Origin: Halomonas getboli
GTDB taxonomy: Bacteria > Pseudomonadota > Gammaproteobacteria > Pseudomonadales > Halomonadaceae
Length of the DNA: 64,000 bases
Assembly: GCF_023094245.1 (NCBI RefSeq)
Contig: NZ_JALMEW010000002.1
Location: 124,001-188,000, forward strand
Direction of reading: 5' to 3'
Positions 26,709 through 35,507 of this stretch are shown piece after piece (positions within the stretch are counted from its first letter, which is position 1; each line of letters starts with the position of its first letter). The notes beneath the pieces are model-generated. The model was given only the letters and a program-made list of their open reading frames with translations. It had not been told where the DNA came from and did not search any database. Both the position numbers and the translations under genes were made by a program.

Positions 26709-27692
26709 CTATGAAAGCCAGCGGGTCGTACCGTCCAGCATCACCCGCTGCTGCTCGAGCTCGCGCAGGTGGGCGTCCCAGTAGCCGGCATCCGCCAGCC
26801 ACGGAAACGCCTGGGGAAAGGCCGGATCCTCCCAGCGCGCCACCAGCCAGGCGCTGTGGCGCATCAGCCGCAGCGCACGCAGCGGCTCCACCAGCGCCAG
26901 CTCGCTCCGATCGAAGTCGCGATGCTGCTCGTAGCCCTCGATCACCTCGGAGAGCTGCATCTGTCGCTCGCCCTCGTCCTCGGCGGTGAGCAGCATCCAC
27001 AGGTCCTGCACCGCCGGCGCCATCAGGCAGTCGTCGAAGTCGACCAGCGCGAAGTGCTCGTCGCGGCCCAGCATGTTGCCAAGGTGGCAGTCGCCCTGGA
27101 CCCGTAGCTGCTGCACCGGCCACTCCCGGGCGCCGAGCGCCTCCATCAGGCCCCCGCCGATGCGCTCATAGGCCGGTCGCTGGTGATCCGTCAGCCAGTG
27201 GCTGGCCAGCACCGTTTCGACGGCCTCCTCGGCCATCTCCCGCGGCGCCAGAGTACGGCGGTGCACGAAGGGCCGACGCTCGCCCACCGCATGCACGGCG
27301 CCGATGGTCTCGCCGAGGGCGAACAGGTGCTCGGGATTGTCCAGCTCTGGCGCCTGGCCGGGCAGATGGGGAAACAGCGAGAAGCGGAAGTCGTCGTGGC
27401 GATGCAGGCTCGTCCCCGCCTCGTCGCGCCAGGGGGCGGCCACCGTCACCCCGGCCGCCTCGAGCTCGGTCAGGAAGTCGTGCTCCTCCTGGATCTGGGC
27501 GTCGGTCCAGCGGTTCGGGCGATAGAACTTGACCACCCAGCGGCGACGCTCGTCGTCGTGCACCAGGTAGACCCGGTTCTCGTAGCTGTTGAGCGCGAAG
27601 GGCTCGCCCGGCAGCCAGAAGCCCAGGGACTCCACCGCCGCCACGACCCGGGCGGGCTCGAGGCGAGCAAAGGGATGAATCGCATCGGTCAT
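26709..27692 (-). CDS. srkA: Stress-response kinase SrkA (YihE/RdoA)
   Basis: SrkA is a serine/threonine kinase of the aminoglycoside-phosphotransferase fold that protects stressed cells from death, in E. coli linked to the Cpx response. The 327-residue protein has YENRVYLVHDDERRRWVVKF (ATP-binding lysine), EEHDFLTELEAAGVTVAAP, the catalytic loop LRVQGDCHLGNML and the metal-binding ALVDFDDCLMAP. These match the SrkA family. The ATG at 27692 (MTDAIHPFARL) fits the family; a start seven codons upstream is possible. In E. coli srkA precedes dsbA; no dsbA is here. Confidence 0.9.
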   Translation of the reverse strand: MTDAIHPFARLEPARVVAAVESLGFWLPGEPFALNSYENRVYLVHDDERRRWVVKFYRPNRWTDAQIQEEHDFLTELEAAGVTVAAPWRDEAGTSLHRHDDFRFSLFPHLPGQAPELDNPEHLFALGETIGAVHAVGERRPFVHRRTLAPREMAEEAVETVLASHWLTDHQRPAYERIGGGLMEALGAREWPVQQLRVQGDCHLGNMLGRDEHFALVDFDDCLMAPAVQDLWMLLTAEDEGERQMQLSEVIEGYEQHRDFDRSELALVEPLRALRLMRHSAWLVARWEDPAFPQAFPWLADAGYWDAHLRELEQQRVMLDGTTRWLS

Positions 27693-27768
27693 GGGCGTTC
27701 TCGTCGCAGGCAAAACGCCATGGTAACAAAGCCATCCTCCTGACGGCTTCTCGGGGCTGATCCGTCGA

Positions 27769-27847
27769 CAGGTTGTCGAGGGGCGCTATGAACCCATCCC
27801 TGGGCGCTACTTTGGCCATTCTTGGCCAAAACCCCCTCGACAACCTG
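27769..27847. repeat. Nested inverted repeats between srkA and a LysE-type gene
   Basis: CAGGTTGTCGAGGGG at 27769-27783 is repeated as its exact reverse complement at 27833-27847, a 15-bp inverted repeat with a 49-bp spacer. Within the spacer, TTTGGCCA (27811-27818) pairs with TGGCCAAA (27823-27830), and GGGCGCTA occurs twice in direct orientation (27781 and 27802). The block lies in the 290-bp gap between divergent genes. It may be a REP-like element or a regulatory structure; no transposase is nearby. Confidence 0.7.
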
Positions 27848-27982
27848 CCCCCGGCGCCCCTCGTCGCGGATACCGCCGATAAAGAAAGCGGCTAGAAATC
27901 GTCCCCGCGCCTGCCCTATGCTGGTGCCTTCATCGGCACGGTGCCCGATGCCCTTCACGGACATTCCGGCCGGAGACACGCC

Positions 27983-28624
27983 ATGGAAATGCTTACCTGG
28001 ATCACCTACCTCGGCGTGATCGTCGCCCTGATCATCTTCCCCGGCCCAGTGGCCCTGCTCTGCACCAGCCACGGCCTGCGCTTCGGCCGCCGCCGCGCCG
28101 CGGCCACCGTGTGCGGCGGCACCCTGGCCTCGCTAGCCCTGATGGTGCTGTCGTCGCTGGGCCTCGGCGCCATCCTGGCCGCCTCGGAGACCGCCTTCCA
28201 CGTGCTGAAGCTCGTCGGCGGCGCCTATCTCGTGATCCTCGGCATTCAGGCCTGGCGCCGCTCCGGCGACGACTCGCCGTTGGACGCCACGGATGCCGAC
28301 GAGGCGCCCCCGTCCGCGAACACCTCCAGTCTCCGCCTGTTCCGCCAGGGCTTTCTGGTCGGCATCAGCAATCCCAAGGACCTGCTGTTCTTCGCCGCCC
28401 TGTTCCCCAACTTCATCGACGTGGGCGAGCCCCAGCTGGTGCAGTTCGCCATCCTCGCCGCCACCTGGGCGGTGATCGATCTCAGCCTGATGTGGCTCTA
28501 CGCCGCCATGGGCTCGGGCCTCGGCCAGTGGTTCCGCCATCCCGGCCGGGCCAAGGGCTTCCACCGCGCCACCGGCGGACTGTTCATGGCCGCGGGCGGC
28601 TCGCTGATCGCCACCTCGCCCTAG
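27983..28624 (+). CDS. LysE/RhtB-family amino-acid exporter
   Basis: The 213-residue inner-membrane protein has the six-segment LysE/RhtB layout with IIFPGPVALLCTSHGLRFG in the first repeat and ISNPKDLLFFAALFPNFID in the second. A hydrophilic loop of about 35 residues rich in Asp, Ser and Pro lies between the third and fourth helices. The ATG at 27983 (MEMLTWITYLG) starts directly before the first membrane helix; earlier in-frame codons add unlikely residues. It is convergent with comF eight bases downstream. Substrate unknown. Confidence 0.87.
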   Translation: MEMLTWITYLGVIVALIIFPGPVALLCTSHGLRFGRRRAAATVCGGTLASLALMVLSSLGLGAILAASETAFHVLKLVGGAYLVILGIQAWRRSGDDSPLDATDADEAPPSANTSSLRLFRQGFLVGISNPKDLLFFAALFPNFIDVGEPQLVQFAILAATWAVIDLSLMWLYAAMGSGLGQWFRHPGRAKGFHRATGGLFMAAGGSLIATSP

Positions 28625-28632
28625 CCGCCGGC

Positions 28633-29355
28633 TCAAGGCGTTTCCAGCGGCGTCCTGGCAATCGCCCAGGCCTCGACCTCCTCGGCGCCGGCCCGTCGAC
28701 ACGCCAGGGCCAGGGCGTCGAGGGTGGCGCCGGTGGTCATCACGTCATCGAGCAGCGCCACCCGCGGCGGCAGCGCCTGCGGCACCTCGAAGGCGCCGCG
28801 CAGGTTGCCCCGCCGCCCGCGACGGTCGAGGCCCCGCTGGCTCGGGGTGTCCTTGCGCCGCCGAGCCGTGATGGTCGGCACCTCGAGTCTCGCCGCCAGC
28901 CGTTCGGCCAGCCAGCGGCCCTGATCGAAGCCGCGTTCCCTCGCGCGACGCGGATGCAGCGGCACGGCAATCAGCGCCTGGGGCGGCTCGATGCTCGTCA
29001 TATCCTTTTCCAGCCCCTCTGCCAATAACGTCAGCAGCAGCGTGCCGGCCCGGGGCGAGGCATGAAACTTGAAACGCTGCATCAGCCCGGCCACTTCCCC
29101 CTCGTAGCGCAGCGGTACCCGGGCGCGAAGGTAGGCCGGCGGTCGCCGTAGACAGTGGCCGCAGGGCCTTGGGGTGACGGTGGCGGGGAGCGGCTCGGCG
29201 CAGACCGGGCAGGCCGCGCGATTCCAGGGCAGTGCGGCGTGGCAGTCGTCGCACCAGGGGCGGCCGGGCGTGCAGGCCCCCAGGCAGAAGGCGCAGCGAC
29301 CCGGCAGCGCGCGGCGCAGCCAGTCGTCAACCTCATGACGCCACAAGGTTGACAT
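28633..29355 (-). CDS. comF: ComF-family phosphoribosyltransferase-like protein
   Basis: The 240-residue protein has the N-terminal zinc-binding cysteine cluster of ComF (CAFCLG, CDDCH, CPVCAEP, CGHC) followed by a phosphoribosyltransferase domain with [19 protein letters not shown] and the PRPP loop [17 protein letters not shown]. In naturally competent bacteria ComF is needed for uptake of single-stranded DNA; in E. coli the homologue is GntX. It is divergent from bioB, the arrangement seen in many gammaproteobacteria, and the two share a 70-bp control region. The ATG at 29355 is the only start consistent with the operator between the genes. Confidence 0.92.
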   Translation of the reverse strand: MSTLWRHEVDDWLRRALPGRCAFCLGACTPGRPWCDDCHAALPWNRAACPVCAEPLPATVTPRPCGHCLRRPPAYLRARVPLRYEGEVAGLMQRFKFHASPRAGTLLLTLLAEGLEKDMTSIEPPQALIAVPLHPRRARERGFDQGRWLAERLAARLEVPTITARRRKDTPSQRGLDRRGRRGNLRGAFEVPQALPPRVALLDDVMTTGATLDALALACRRAGAEEVEAWAIARTPLETP

Positions 29356-29376
29356 GCCGACCGGTCTCCGTACCCT
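29349..29376 (+). promoter_or_regulatory. Candidate promoter of the bio operon
   Basis: TTGACA at 29349-29354 and TACCCT at 29371-29376 are separated by 16 bp, 49 bp before the bioB ATG. The -35 hexamer overlaps the first codons of comF on the other strand. Confidence 0.45.
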
Positions 29377-29379
29377 ATC

Positions 29380-29410
29380 GGTCAACTCACGAATTCGTGC
29401 CAAGTTGACC
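29380..29410. promoter_or_regulatory. Candidate biotin operator between comF and bioB
   Basis: GGTCAACT (29380-29387) and AGTTGACC (29403-29410) form a perfect 8-bp inverted repeat with a 15-bp spacer, and the spacer contains the 12-bp palindrome CACGAATTCGTG (29388-29399). Half-site length and spacing resemble BirA operators (TTGTAAACC-N15-GGTTTACAA), sharing GT-AAC, but the match is partial. Its place just after the bioB -10 box suits a repressor site. Confidence 0.55.
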
Positions 29411-29425
29411 ATAAGCGAGCCCCTC

Positions 29426-30523
29426 ATGTCTGCCCAGCCCCACGACAACGCCCCGGTTGATCTGACCCTAGCCAGCCGCCCGGACCTTCGCCACGACTGG
29501 ACCCTCGAGGAGATCGAGGCGCTGTTCGCGCTGCCCTTCAACGATCTGATGTTCCGCGCCCAGCAGGTGCATCGCGCGCACTTCGATCCCAACGCCGTGC
29601 AGGTCTCCACCCTGCTGTCGATCAAGACCGGCGCCTGCCCGGAGGACTGCAAGTACTGCCCGCAGTCCGGCCACTACAACACCGGGCTCGGCAAGGAGAA
29701 GCTGCTCGAGATCGAGAAGGTGGTGAACCAGGCCAAGGCCGCCAAGGAGGCCGGCGCCAGCCGCTTCTGCATGGGCGCCGCCTGGCGCAGCCCGCGCGAG
29801 AAGGACCTCGAGGTGGTGATGGAGATGGTCAGCCAGGTCAAGGCGCTGGGGCTCGAGACCTGCATGACGCTGGGCATGGTCGACGTCGATCAGGCCAAGC
29901 GCCTGTCCGAGGCCGGACTCGACTACTACAACCACAACCTCGACACCTCGCCGGACTACTACGGCGAGATCATCACCACCCGCAGCTACGCCGACCGCCT
30001 GGACACCCTGGCCAACGTGCGCGAGGCGGGCATGAAGGTCTGCTCCGGCGGCATCCTGGGCATGGGCGAGGCGCCCCGCGACCGCGCCGCCCTGCTCCAG
30101 CAGCTGGTGCGCCTGGAGCCGCATCCCGAGTCGGTGCCGATCAACATGCTGGTCAAGGTGCCGGGCACGCCGCTCGAGAACGCCGAGGACATGGACCCGC
30201 TGGACTTCATCCGCGCCATCGCCGTGGCCCGCATCCTGATGCCGAAGAGCCACGTGCGCCTTTCCGCCGGCCGCGAGCAGATGGACGAGTCGACCCAGGC
30301 CATGGCCTTCCTGGCCGGCGCCAACTCGATCTTCTACGGCGACACCCTGCTGACCACCGGCAACCCCCAGGTGGAGCGCGACCGGGCGCTGTTCGACAAG
30401 CTCGGCCTGCATCCGGAGCAGCGCGAGACCTGCGCCGACGACGAGAAGACCGAGGCCGCCCTGGAAGCCGCCATGCGCGAGCGCCAGGACGACGCCCTGT
30501 TCTACGACGCCAGCGGGGCCTGA
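29426..30523 (+). CDS. bioB: Biotin synthase BioB
   Basis: BioB is a radical-SAM enzyme that inserts sulfur into dethiobiotin. The 365-residue protein has the 4Fe-4S motif [28 protein letters not shown] context, and the [12 protein letters not shown] segment that binds SAM and dethiobiotin. The [2Fe-2S]-associated cysteines and arginine ([29 protein letters not shown]) are present. The start at 29426 follows the operator. It is the first gene of a tightly packed bioBFHCD operon, separated by four bases from bioF. Confidence 0.97.
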   Translation: MSAQPHDNAPVDLTLASRPDLRHDWTLEEIEALFALPFNDLMFRAQQVHRAHFDPNAVQVSTLLSIKTGACPEDCKYCPQSGHYNTGLGKEKLLEIEKVVNQAKAAKEAGASRFCMGAAWRSPREKDLEVVMEMVSQVKALGLETCMTLGMVDVDQAKRLSEAGLDYYNHNLDTSPDYYGEIITTRSYADRLDTLANVREAGMKVCSGGILGMGEAPRDRAALLQQLVRLEPHPESVPINMLVKVPGTPLENAEDMDPLDFIRAIAVARILMPKSHVRLSAGREQMDESTQAMAFLAGANSIFYGDTLLTTGNPQVERDRALFDKLGLHPEQRETCADDEKTEAALEAAMRERQDDALFYDASGA

Positions 30524-30527
30524 TCCC

Positions 30528-31679
30528 ATGGCCGAGACCTGGTCGCGTCGCCTGGCCGAACGGGCCGAGGCCCGCCGCGCCGAGGGGCTGTGGCGCGCCC
30601 GCCCCACCTTGGGGCCGGAGGACGGCCGGCTCGACTTCGCCGGCAACGACTATCTCGGCCTGGCCCGCGACCCGCGGCTGGCCGAGGCCCAGGCCGAGGG
30701 CGCACGACGCTTTGGCGCCGGCGGTCGGGCCTCGCATCTGGTGTGCGGCCATCAGGACGTTCACGAGGCGCTGGAGCGGCGCCTCGCCGCGCTCACCGGC
30801 CGCCCGAGGGCGCTGCTGTTCTCCACCGGCTACATGGCCAACCTCAGCGTGCTGCAGGCGCTGTGCGATCGCCATACGCCGGTGTTCCAGGACCGTCTCA
30901 ATCACGCCTCGCTGATCGACGGCGCCCGGCTCGCCGGCGCGCCCTCGCGGCGCTTCCATCACCGCGACCTCGACGACCTCGAGCGGCTGCTGTCCCGCGC
31001 CCCAAGCGACGCCCCGGCACTGGTGGTCAGCGACGGCGTGTTCAGCATGGACGGCGACGTGGCCGACGTGGCGGGGCTTTCCGCCACTGCACGCCGCCAT
31101 GACGCCTGGCTGATGATCGACGACGCCCACGGCCTGGGCGTGCTCGGCGAGACCGGCGACGGCTGCGCCGGCCGGGCCCACGGCGTCGACGAGGTGCCGG
31201 TGCTGGTCGGCACCCTGAGCAAGGCAATGGGCAGCGCCGGCGCCTTCGTGGCCGGCGACGAGGCGCTGATCGAGCATCTCGTGCAGTTCGCCCGACCCTA
31301 CGTCTACACCACCGCCCAGCCGCCCGGCGTGGCGGCGGCGACCCTGGCCGCCCTCGACGTGCTCGAGGCCGAACCCGAGCGCCGCGCCCGGCTGCATGAG
31401 CGCATCGCGCGCTTCCGCCGCGAGGCCGCCACGCTGGGCCTGTCGCTGGACGCCTCGACCACGCCGATCCAGCCGCTGCGCCTCTGTGACAGCGAGCGCA
31501 CCCTGCGCTGGGCCACCCGCCTCGGCGACGCCGGCCTGCGGGTCGGCGCCATCCGCGCCCCGACGGTGCCGAAAGGCGAGGCGCGGCTGCGCATCACGCT
31601 CTCCGCCGGCCACAGCGACGACGATCTGGATGCCCTGCTCGACGGGCTGGCCGCCTGCCAGCGGGAGGAAACCGCATGA
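30528..31679 (+). CDS. bioF: 8-amino-7-oxononanoate synthase BioF
   Basis: BioF condenses pimeloyl-ACP with alanine in a PLP-dependent reaction, the first step of the biotin ring. The 383-residue protein has DFAGNDYLGLARDPRL, the PLP-contact segments VSDGVFSMDGD and IDDAHGLGVLGE, and the PLP lysine in GTLSKAMGSAGAF. The ATG at 30528 lies four bases after bioB and the stop overlaps bioH by four bases. Length is standard. Confidence 0.96.
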   Translation: MAETWSRRLAERAEARRAEGLWRARPTLGPEDGRLDFAGNDYLGLARDPRLAEAQAEGARRFGAGGRASHLVCGHQDVHEALERRLAALTGRPRALLFSTGYMANLSVLQALCDRHTPVFQDRLNHASLIDGARLAGAPSRRFHHRDLDDLERLLSRAPSDAPALVVSDGVFSMDGDVADVAGLSATARRHDAWLMIDDAHGLGVLGETGDGCAGRAHGVDEVPVLVGTLSKAMGSAGAFVAGDEALIEHLVQFARPYVYTTAQPPGVAAATLAALDVLEAEPERRARLHERIARFRREAATLGLSLDASTTPIQPLRLCDSERTLRWATRLGDAGLRVGAIRAPTVPKGEARLRITLSAGHSDDDLDALLDGLAACQREETA

Positions 31680-32431
31680 GCGATTCGCCGACGCGCAAGC
31701 TGGTACTGCTCAGCGGCTGGGGTTGCGACGCCCGCCTCTGGCGGGCGCTCGACGGCCACTGGCCGGACGGGCTCGAGGTCGCGACGCCGGACTGGCCGGG
31801 CTACGGCGAGCGCGAAGCCCTCGGTGATCCCGCCTCGCTGGACGCCCTGGCCGAGGCCATGGCCAGTGAGCTGCCGAGCGACGCCGTCTGGGTCGGCTGG
31901 TCGCTGGGCGGCCTGCTGGCCGGCGCCCTGCTCGACCGGCTGCCGGCGCCCCGCGCCCTGGTGCTGCTCGGCATGGGCGAGCGCTTCCCGCACCCGGAGG
32001 GCGTCAGCCGCGCCGCCCTGGCCCAGTTTCGCCAGGCCTTCCGACGCGACCCGACGGGTACTCACGCCCACTTCCTGCGCTGGCAGCTCGGCGGCGAGCC
32101 GTCGCCCCGTGTCGCCCATCGCCGGCTGCGCGCCCTGCTCGGCGACGAGGCCGGCGCCGATACCGCCACCCTGGCCGCGGGGCTCGCCCAGCTCGCCGAG
32201 CTCGACAATGCCGAGCGCCTCGCCTCGCCGCCCTGCCCGGTGCATCGCTTGGCCGGCGAGGCCGACCCGCTGCTGGCCCCAGCGGTGCGCGAGCGAGCCG
32301 ACTGGCGGCTGCCCGAGGCCGGCCACTGCCCGCTGATCAGCCAGCCGGCACGGCTCGCCCGTGCGCTGGCCGTCATCGCCGCCGCGCCCGCCCGGCCGCT
32401 CGCCGACGCGGCCTCGGAGAACACCACATGA
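31676..32431 (+). CDS. bioH: Pimeloyl-[ACP] methyl ester esterase BioH
   Basis: BioH removes the methyl cap from pimeloyl-ACP methyl ester and so ends the BioC-BioH chain-building detour through fatty-acid synthesis. The 251-residue alpha/beta hydrolase has LLSGWGCDARLWRALDGHW, the nucleophile elbow VGWSLGGLLA with the catalytic serine, an aspartate in GEADPLL and a histidine in AGHCPLIS. It overlaps bioF and bioC by four bases each. Position inside the bio operon supports the assignment over other esterases. Confidence 0.93.
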   Translation: MSDSPTRKLVLLSGWGCDARLWRALDGHWPDGLEVATPDWPGYGEREALGDPASLDALAEAMASELPSDAVWVGWSLGGLLAGALLDRLPAPRALVLLGMGERFPHPEGVSRAALAQFRQAFRRDPTGTHAHFLRWQLGGEPSPRVAHRRLRALLGDEAGADTATLAAGLAQLAELDNAERLASPPCPVHRLAGEADPLLAPAVRERADWRLPEAGHCPLISQPARLARALAVIAAAPARPLADAASENTT

Positions 32432-33243
32432 ACGCCCAGCCGAGCCACGCCGTCGACGCGCGCACCGACGCCCAGGAACGCGACTGGCGCGCCCGGGTCG
32501 CCCACGCCTTCTCGCGGGCCGCGCCGCACTATCGCGAGCGCGCCCGGGCCCAGCAGGCCATGGCCGAGCGGCTTCTCGAACGGCTGCCCGAACGCGCCGG
32601 CGCCGTGCTGGACCTGGGCTGCGGCCCCGGCGACCTCGCCGCCGAACTGGCCAAGCGCTTCGCTGCTGGCCAGGACGATGGGGCCGCGGTCCAGGGCCTC
32701 GACCTGGCCCCGGGCATGCTCGACGAGGCCCGTCGCCGCCATGGCGAGGCCATCGGCTGGCTGTGCGCCGACGCCGCCGACCTGCCGCTGCCCGACGGCG
32801 GCCTCGATTTGGTCGTCTCCAACCTGGCGATCCAATGGTGTCCCGACCTCGACGCCGTGCTGGCCGAGGTTCGCCGGGTGCTGCGCCCCGGCGGGCGAGC
32901 GCTGATCAACACCCTGGCGCCGGGCACGCTGAGCGAGGTCGGCCAGGCCTGGCAGCGCCCCGCCGCGCTGCTCGGCTTCCACGACGCCGCCCGGCACCGC
33001 CGCGCCGCCCACGCGGCCGGCTTCCGCGGCGTCGAGGTCACGGAACGCATCGAGCGCTTCCACTATCCCGACCTCGCCGCGGTGATGGCCTCGATCAAGG
33101 GCGTGGGCGCCCAGGTGGCCCGCGACGGCGCCCGGCTCTCGCGCGCCGACGTGGCCCGCGCCGCACGCCGCTTCGAGACGCTTCGCACCGAGGACGGCCT
33201 GCCCGTCTCCTACCACCTTCTGACGCTCGACCTGGAACGCTGA
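32428..33243 (+). CDS. bioC: Malonyl-[ACP] O-methyltransferase BioC
   Basis: BioC methylates the free carboxyl of malonyl-ACP so that it can enter the fatty-acid cycle as a pimelate precursor. The 271-residue SAM-dependent methyltransferase has VAHAFSRAAPHYRERARAQ, the SAM loop VLDLGCGPGDLAAELA and LVVSNLAIQWCPDLDAVLAE, all typical of BioC. It overlaps bioH by four bases and ends one base before the bioD start. Confidence 0.95.
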   Translation: MNAQPSHAVDARTDAQERDWRARVAHAFSRAAPHYRERARAQQAMAERLLERLPERAGAVLDLGCGPGDLAAELAKRFAAGQDDGAAVQGLDLAPGMLDEARRRHGEAIGWLCADAADLPLPDGGLDLVVSNLAIQWCPDLDAVLAEVRRVLRPGGRALINTLAPGTLSEVGQAWQRPAALLGFHDAARHRRAAHAAGFRGVEVTERIERFHYPDLAAVMASIKGVGAQVARDGARLSRADVARAARRFETLRTEDGLPVSYHLLTLDLER

Positions 33244-33244
33244 G

Positions 33245-33946
33245 ATGACCGCCTACTTCGTCACCGGAACCGACACCGACGCCGGCAAGACCCTCGTTGC
33301 CAGCGGCCTGCTGGCCCAGGCCCGCCGCCGCGGCCTGACCACCCTGGGCCTCAAGCCCGTGGCCTCCGGCTGCGACGCCACCGCCAAGGGCCTGCGCAAC
33401 ATCGACGCCTTGACCCTGCAGGCCCAGAGCGAGCCGGCCACGCCCTACGCCGTCATCAACCCCTACACCTACGCGCCACCCATCGCCCCGCACCTGGCCG
33501 CCAAGCAGGTCGGCGAGCGACCGACCGTCGACGCCCTGGCCGACCACGCCGCCGGCCCGCTGGCCGAGGCGCGCGGGCTGACGCTGATCGAGGGCGCCGG
33601 CGGCTGGCGGGTGCCGCTCAACGACGACGAGGACCTCGCCGGGCTGGCGCTGCGCCTCGAGCTGCCGGTGATCCTGGTCGTGGGGCTCAAGCTTGGCTGC
33701 TTGAACCACGCCCGGCTCACAGTCGAGGCGATCCGCGCCGACGGCCTGCGCGTGGCCGGCTGGGTGGGCAACCTGATCGACCCCGAGTTCAGCGCCGACG
33801 AGGCCTGCTATCGCGACAACCTCTCGACCCTCGAGCGCACCCTGGACGCGCCCTGCCTCGGCATCGTGCCGCGTCTTGCCGCCGAGACCCCGGACGCCCG
33901 CGCCGCCGCAGCCGCCGACCACCTGGCGCTGCCCGACGACGATTGA
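33245..33946 (+). CDS. bioD: Dethiobiotin synthetase BioD
   Basis: BioD closes the ureido ring of dethiobiotin from 7,8-diaminononanoate, CO2 and ATP. The 233-residue protein has the P-loop FVTGTDTDAGKTLVASGL, LGLKPVASGC and the EGAGGWRVPL segment. The ATG starts right after the bioC stop (TGAGATG). bioA, which supplies the substrate, is not in this operon and must lie elsewhere. The stop codon at 33944-33946 overlaps the -35 box of the tRNA-Leu promoter. Confidence 0.96.
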   Translation: MTAYFVTGTDTDAGKTLVASGLLAQARRRGLTTLGLKPVASGCDATAKGLRNIDALTLQAQSEPATPYAVINPYTYAPPIAPHLAAKQVGERPTVDALADHAAGPLAEARGLTLIEGAGGWRVPLNDDEDLAGLALRLELPVILVVGLKLGCLNHARLTVEAIRADGLRVAGWVGNLIDPEFSADEACYRDNLSTLERTLDAPCLGIVPRLAAETPDARAAAAADHLALPDDD

Positions 33947-33970
33947 CTTGGCGCAAGGCGTCCGTAGAAT
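33943..33970 (+). promoter_or_regulatory. Promoter of tRNA-Leu
   Basis: TTGACT at 33943-33948 and TAGAAT at 33965-33970 are separated by 16 bp, 21 bp before the tRNA. The -35 hexamer shares bases with the bioD stop codon. Confidence 0.75.
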
Positions 33971-33991
33971 ATGGACGCCTGCCTGACCCGT

Positions 33992-34076
<85 letters not shown>

Positions 34077-34161
34077 TTCTAATTACCCCAGCGTCACCTG
34101 ACGCACCTCCAAGCCCTTTCCCCTCGCGGTTTTCCGCTTCTCGCTATAACCTGACATCACC

Positions 34162-34210
34162 GTGTATATGGGCCACATAACGCCATGTGGTGTATGCCTG
34201 TGTGTATGCC
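34162..34210. repeat. Direct and inverted repeats between attL and the integrase gene
   Basis: GTGTATGCC occurs at 34190-34198 and 34202-34210, and a partial copy GTGTATATG at 34162-34170. CCACAT (34173-34178) and ATGTGG (34185-34190) form a perfect inverted repeat. Such repeats next to an att core are expected of integrase arm-type or excisionase binding sites; that role is inferred. Confidence 0.45.
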
Positions 34211-34250
34211 GTAGTTCGAGGCATACAAGCATCGGACAAGGGGTTCGGGG

Positions 34251-35492
34251 ATGAAGCGTTCGGAGATAAAACGCCGGCCATTGGCCGACACAGTGCTGGT
34301 CTCGCTCGAGGCTGAGGCGAAAGACTATCGCGAGCTCGATGGGCAAGGCCTCTACTTTCGCGTGAAGCGCAACGGCGCCAAGTCGTGGGAGCTGAGGTAT
34401 CGGCGACCGAATGGGCGATGGTCGTGGAAAGGCCTGGGCGGGTTCCCGGGGAAGAGCGGCAAGGCCGCGCGACGGGAAGCCGAAGACCTCCGGCGGCTGG
34501 CCGCCGATGGCATCGACCTGGCCCACGTCGATCGGGAGGCCAAGCCTCGCCATCTGTTCAAGGAAATCGCCGAGGACTGGTATCAGCGAAAGCTCGATTC
34601 AGGCCGTGCATATGGCACCACTCGCCAGATGCGCCTCTACCTCGACAACGACATCCTGCCCGCCCTGGGCCGCAAGCCGCTCGACGAGATCACCCGTCAG
34701 GATTGCACCGAACTGCAGCGCACCTTCGAGGCACGGCGCGCGCATAACGTCGCAGAGAAGATCCGAAGCTGGGTCAGCCAGATATTCTCCCTGGCGATTG
34801 CCGAGGGAAAGTGCGAGATGAACCCGGCGAGCGAGCTGCGCCACGTGGCCGCCACTCCCCCGAAGACCACCCACTACCCTCACCTCCTCGAGGCAGAGCT
34901 GCCCGGCTTCCTTCAGGCGCTCAGCCGTTCCCGCAGCCGACCGGCCACCGTCGCCGCCGTCTGGATGGTTCTGCGGACAGCGTCTCGTCCTGGCATGGTG
35001 CGACATGCAGAGTGGAGCGAGATCGATCTGGATGCCGAGACATGGACGATACCGGCGGAGAAGATGAAGACCCGCCGCGACCACGTGGTCGCCCTGCCGA
35101 AGCAGACGGTCGCCTCGCTGCGCGACGTCTTTCAGCAGACCGGGCGCCAGCGGCTCGTGTTCCCCGGGCAGGGGCCGAAGCACCCGGTACTCGGTGATAG
35201 CACGCTGAACCAGGCCATTGGCCGAGTGGGCTACAAGGGCAAGCTCACCGGGCATGGATCACGCCATACGGCCAGCACCCTGCTGCGCGAGCACGGCTGG
35301 CCCAAGGATCACGTCGAGGCGCAGCTGGCCCACAAAGAGCCCGGGGTGGCTGGCGTCTACAACCAGGCGGCCTACCTCAAGCACCGGCGCCGGATGATGC
35401 AGTGGTACAGCGACTACCTAGACGCTCTATGCCGCGGCATCACTGACGAGGAGAAGATCGCGTTCAAGAAACGGGTCGAGGATGACTTATAG
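34251..35492 (+). CDS. int: Prophage tyrosine integrase (P4-type)
   Basis: The 413-residue protein catalyses insertion and excision of the prophage at tRNA-Leu. It has the DUF4102-like N-terminal arm-binding domain (LDGQGLYFRVKRNGAKSWEL), a core-binding domain (about residues 100-190), and the catalytic domain with the first arginine in LRTASRPGMVRH, the HxxR box HGSRHTAST, and the tyrosine region GVYNQAAYLKHRRRMMQWYS. These are the features of P4-like integrases that use tRNA genes. It is transcribed away from the tRNA and shares no operon with the minus-strand late genes. Confidence 0.94.
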   Translation: MKRSEIKRRPLADTVLVSLEAEAKDYRELDGQGLYFRVKRNGAKSWELRYRRPNGRWSWKGLGGFPGKSGKAARREAEDLRRLAADGIDLAHVDREAKPRHLFKEIAEDWYQRKLDSGRAYGTTRQMRLYLDNDILPALGRKPLDEITRQDCTELQRTFEARRAHNVAEKIRSWVSQIFSLAIAEGKCEMNPASELRHVAATPPKTTHYPHLLEAELPGFLQALSRSRSRPATVAAVWMVLRTASRPGMVRHAEWSEIDLDAETWTIPAEKMKTRRDHVVALPKQTVASLRDVFQQTGRQRLVFPGQGPKHPVLGDSTLNQAIGRVGYKGKLTGHGSRHTASTLLREHGWPKDHVEAQLAHKEPGVAGVYNQAAYLKHRRRMMQWYSDYLDALCRGITDEEKIAFKKRVEDDL

Positions 35493-35507
35493 GCAGGGAG
35501 CTAAACG

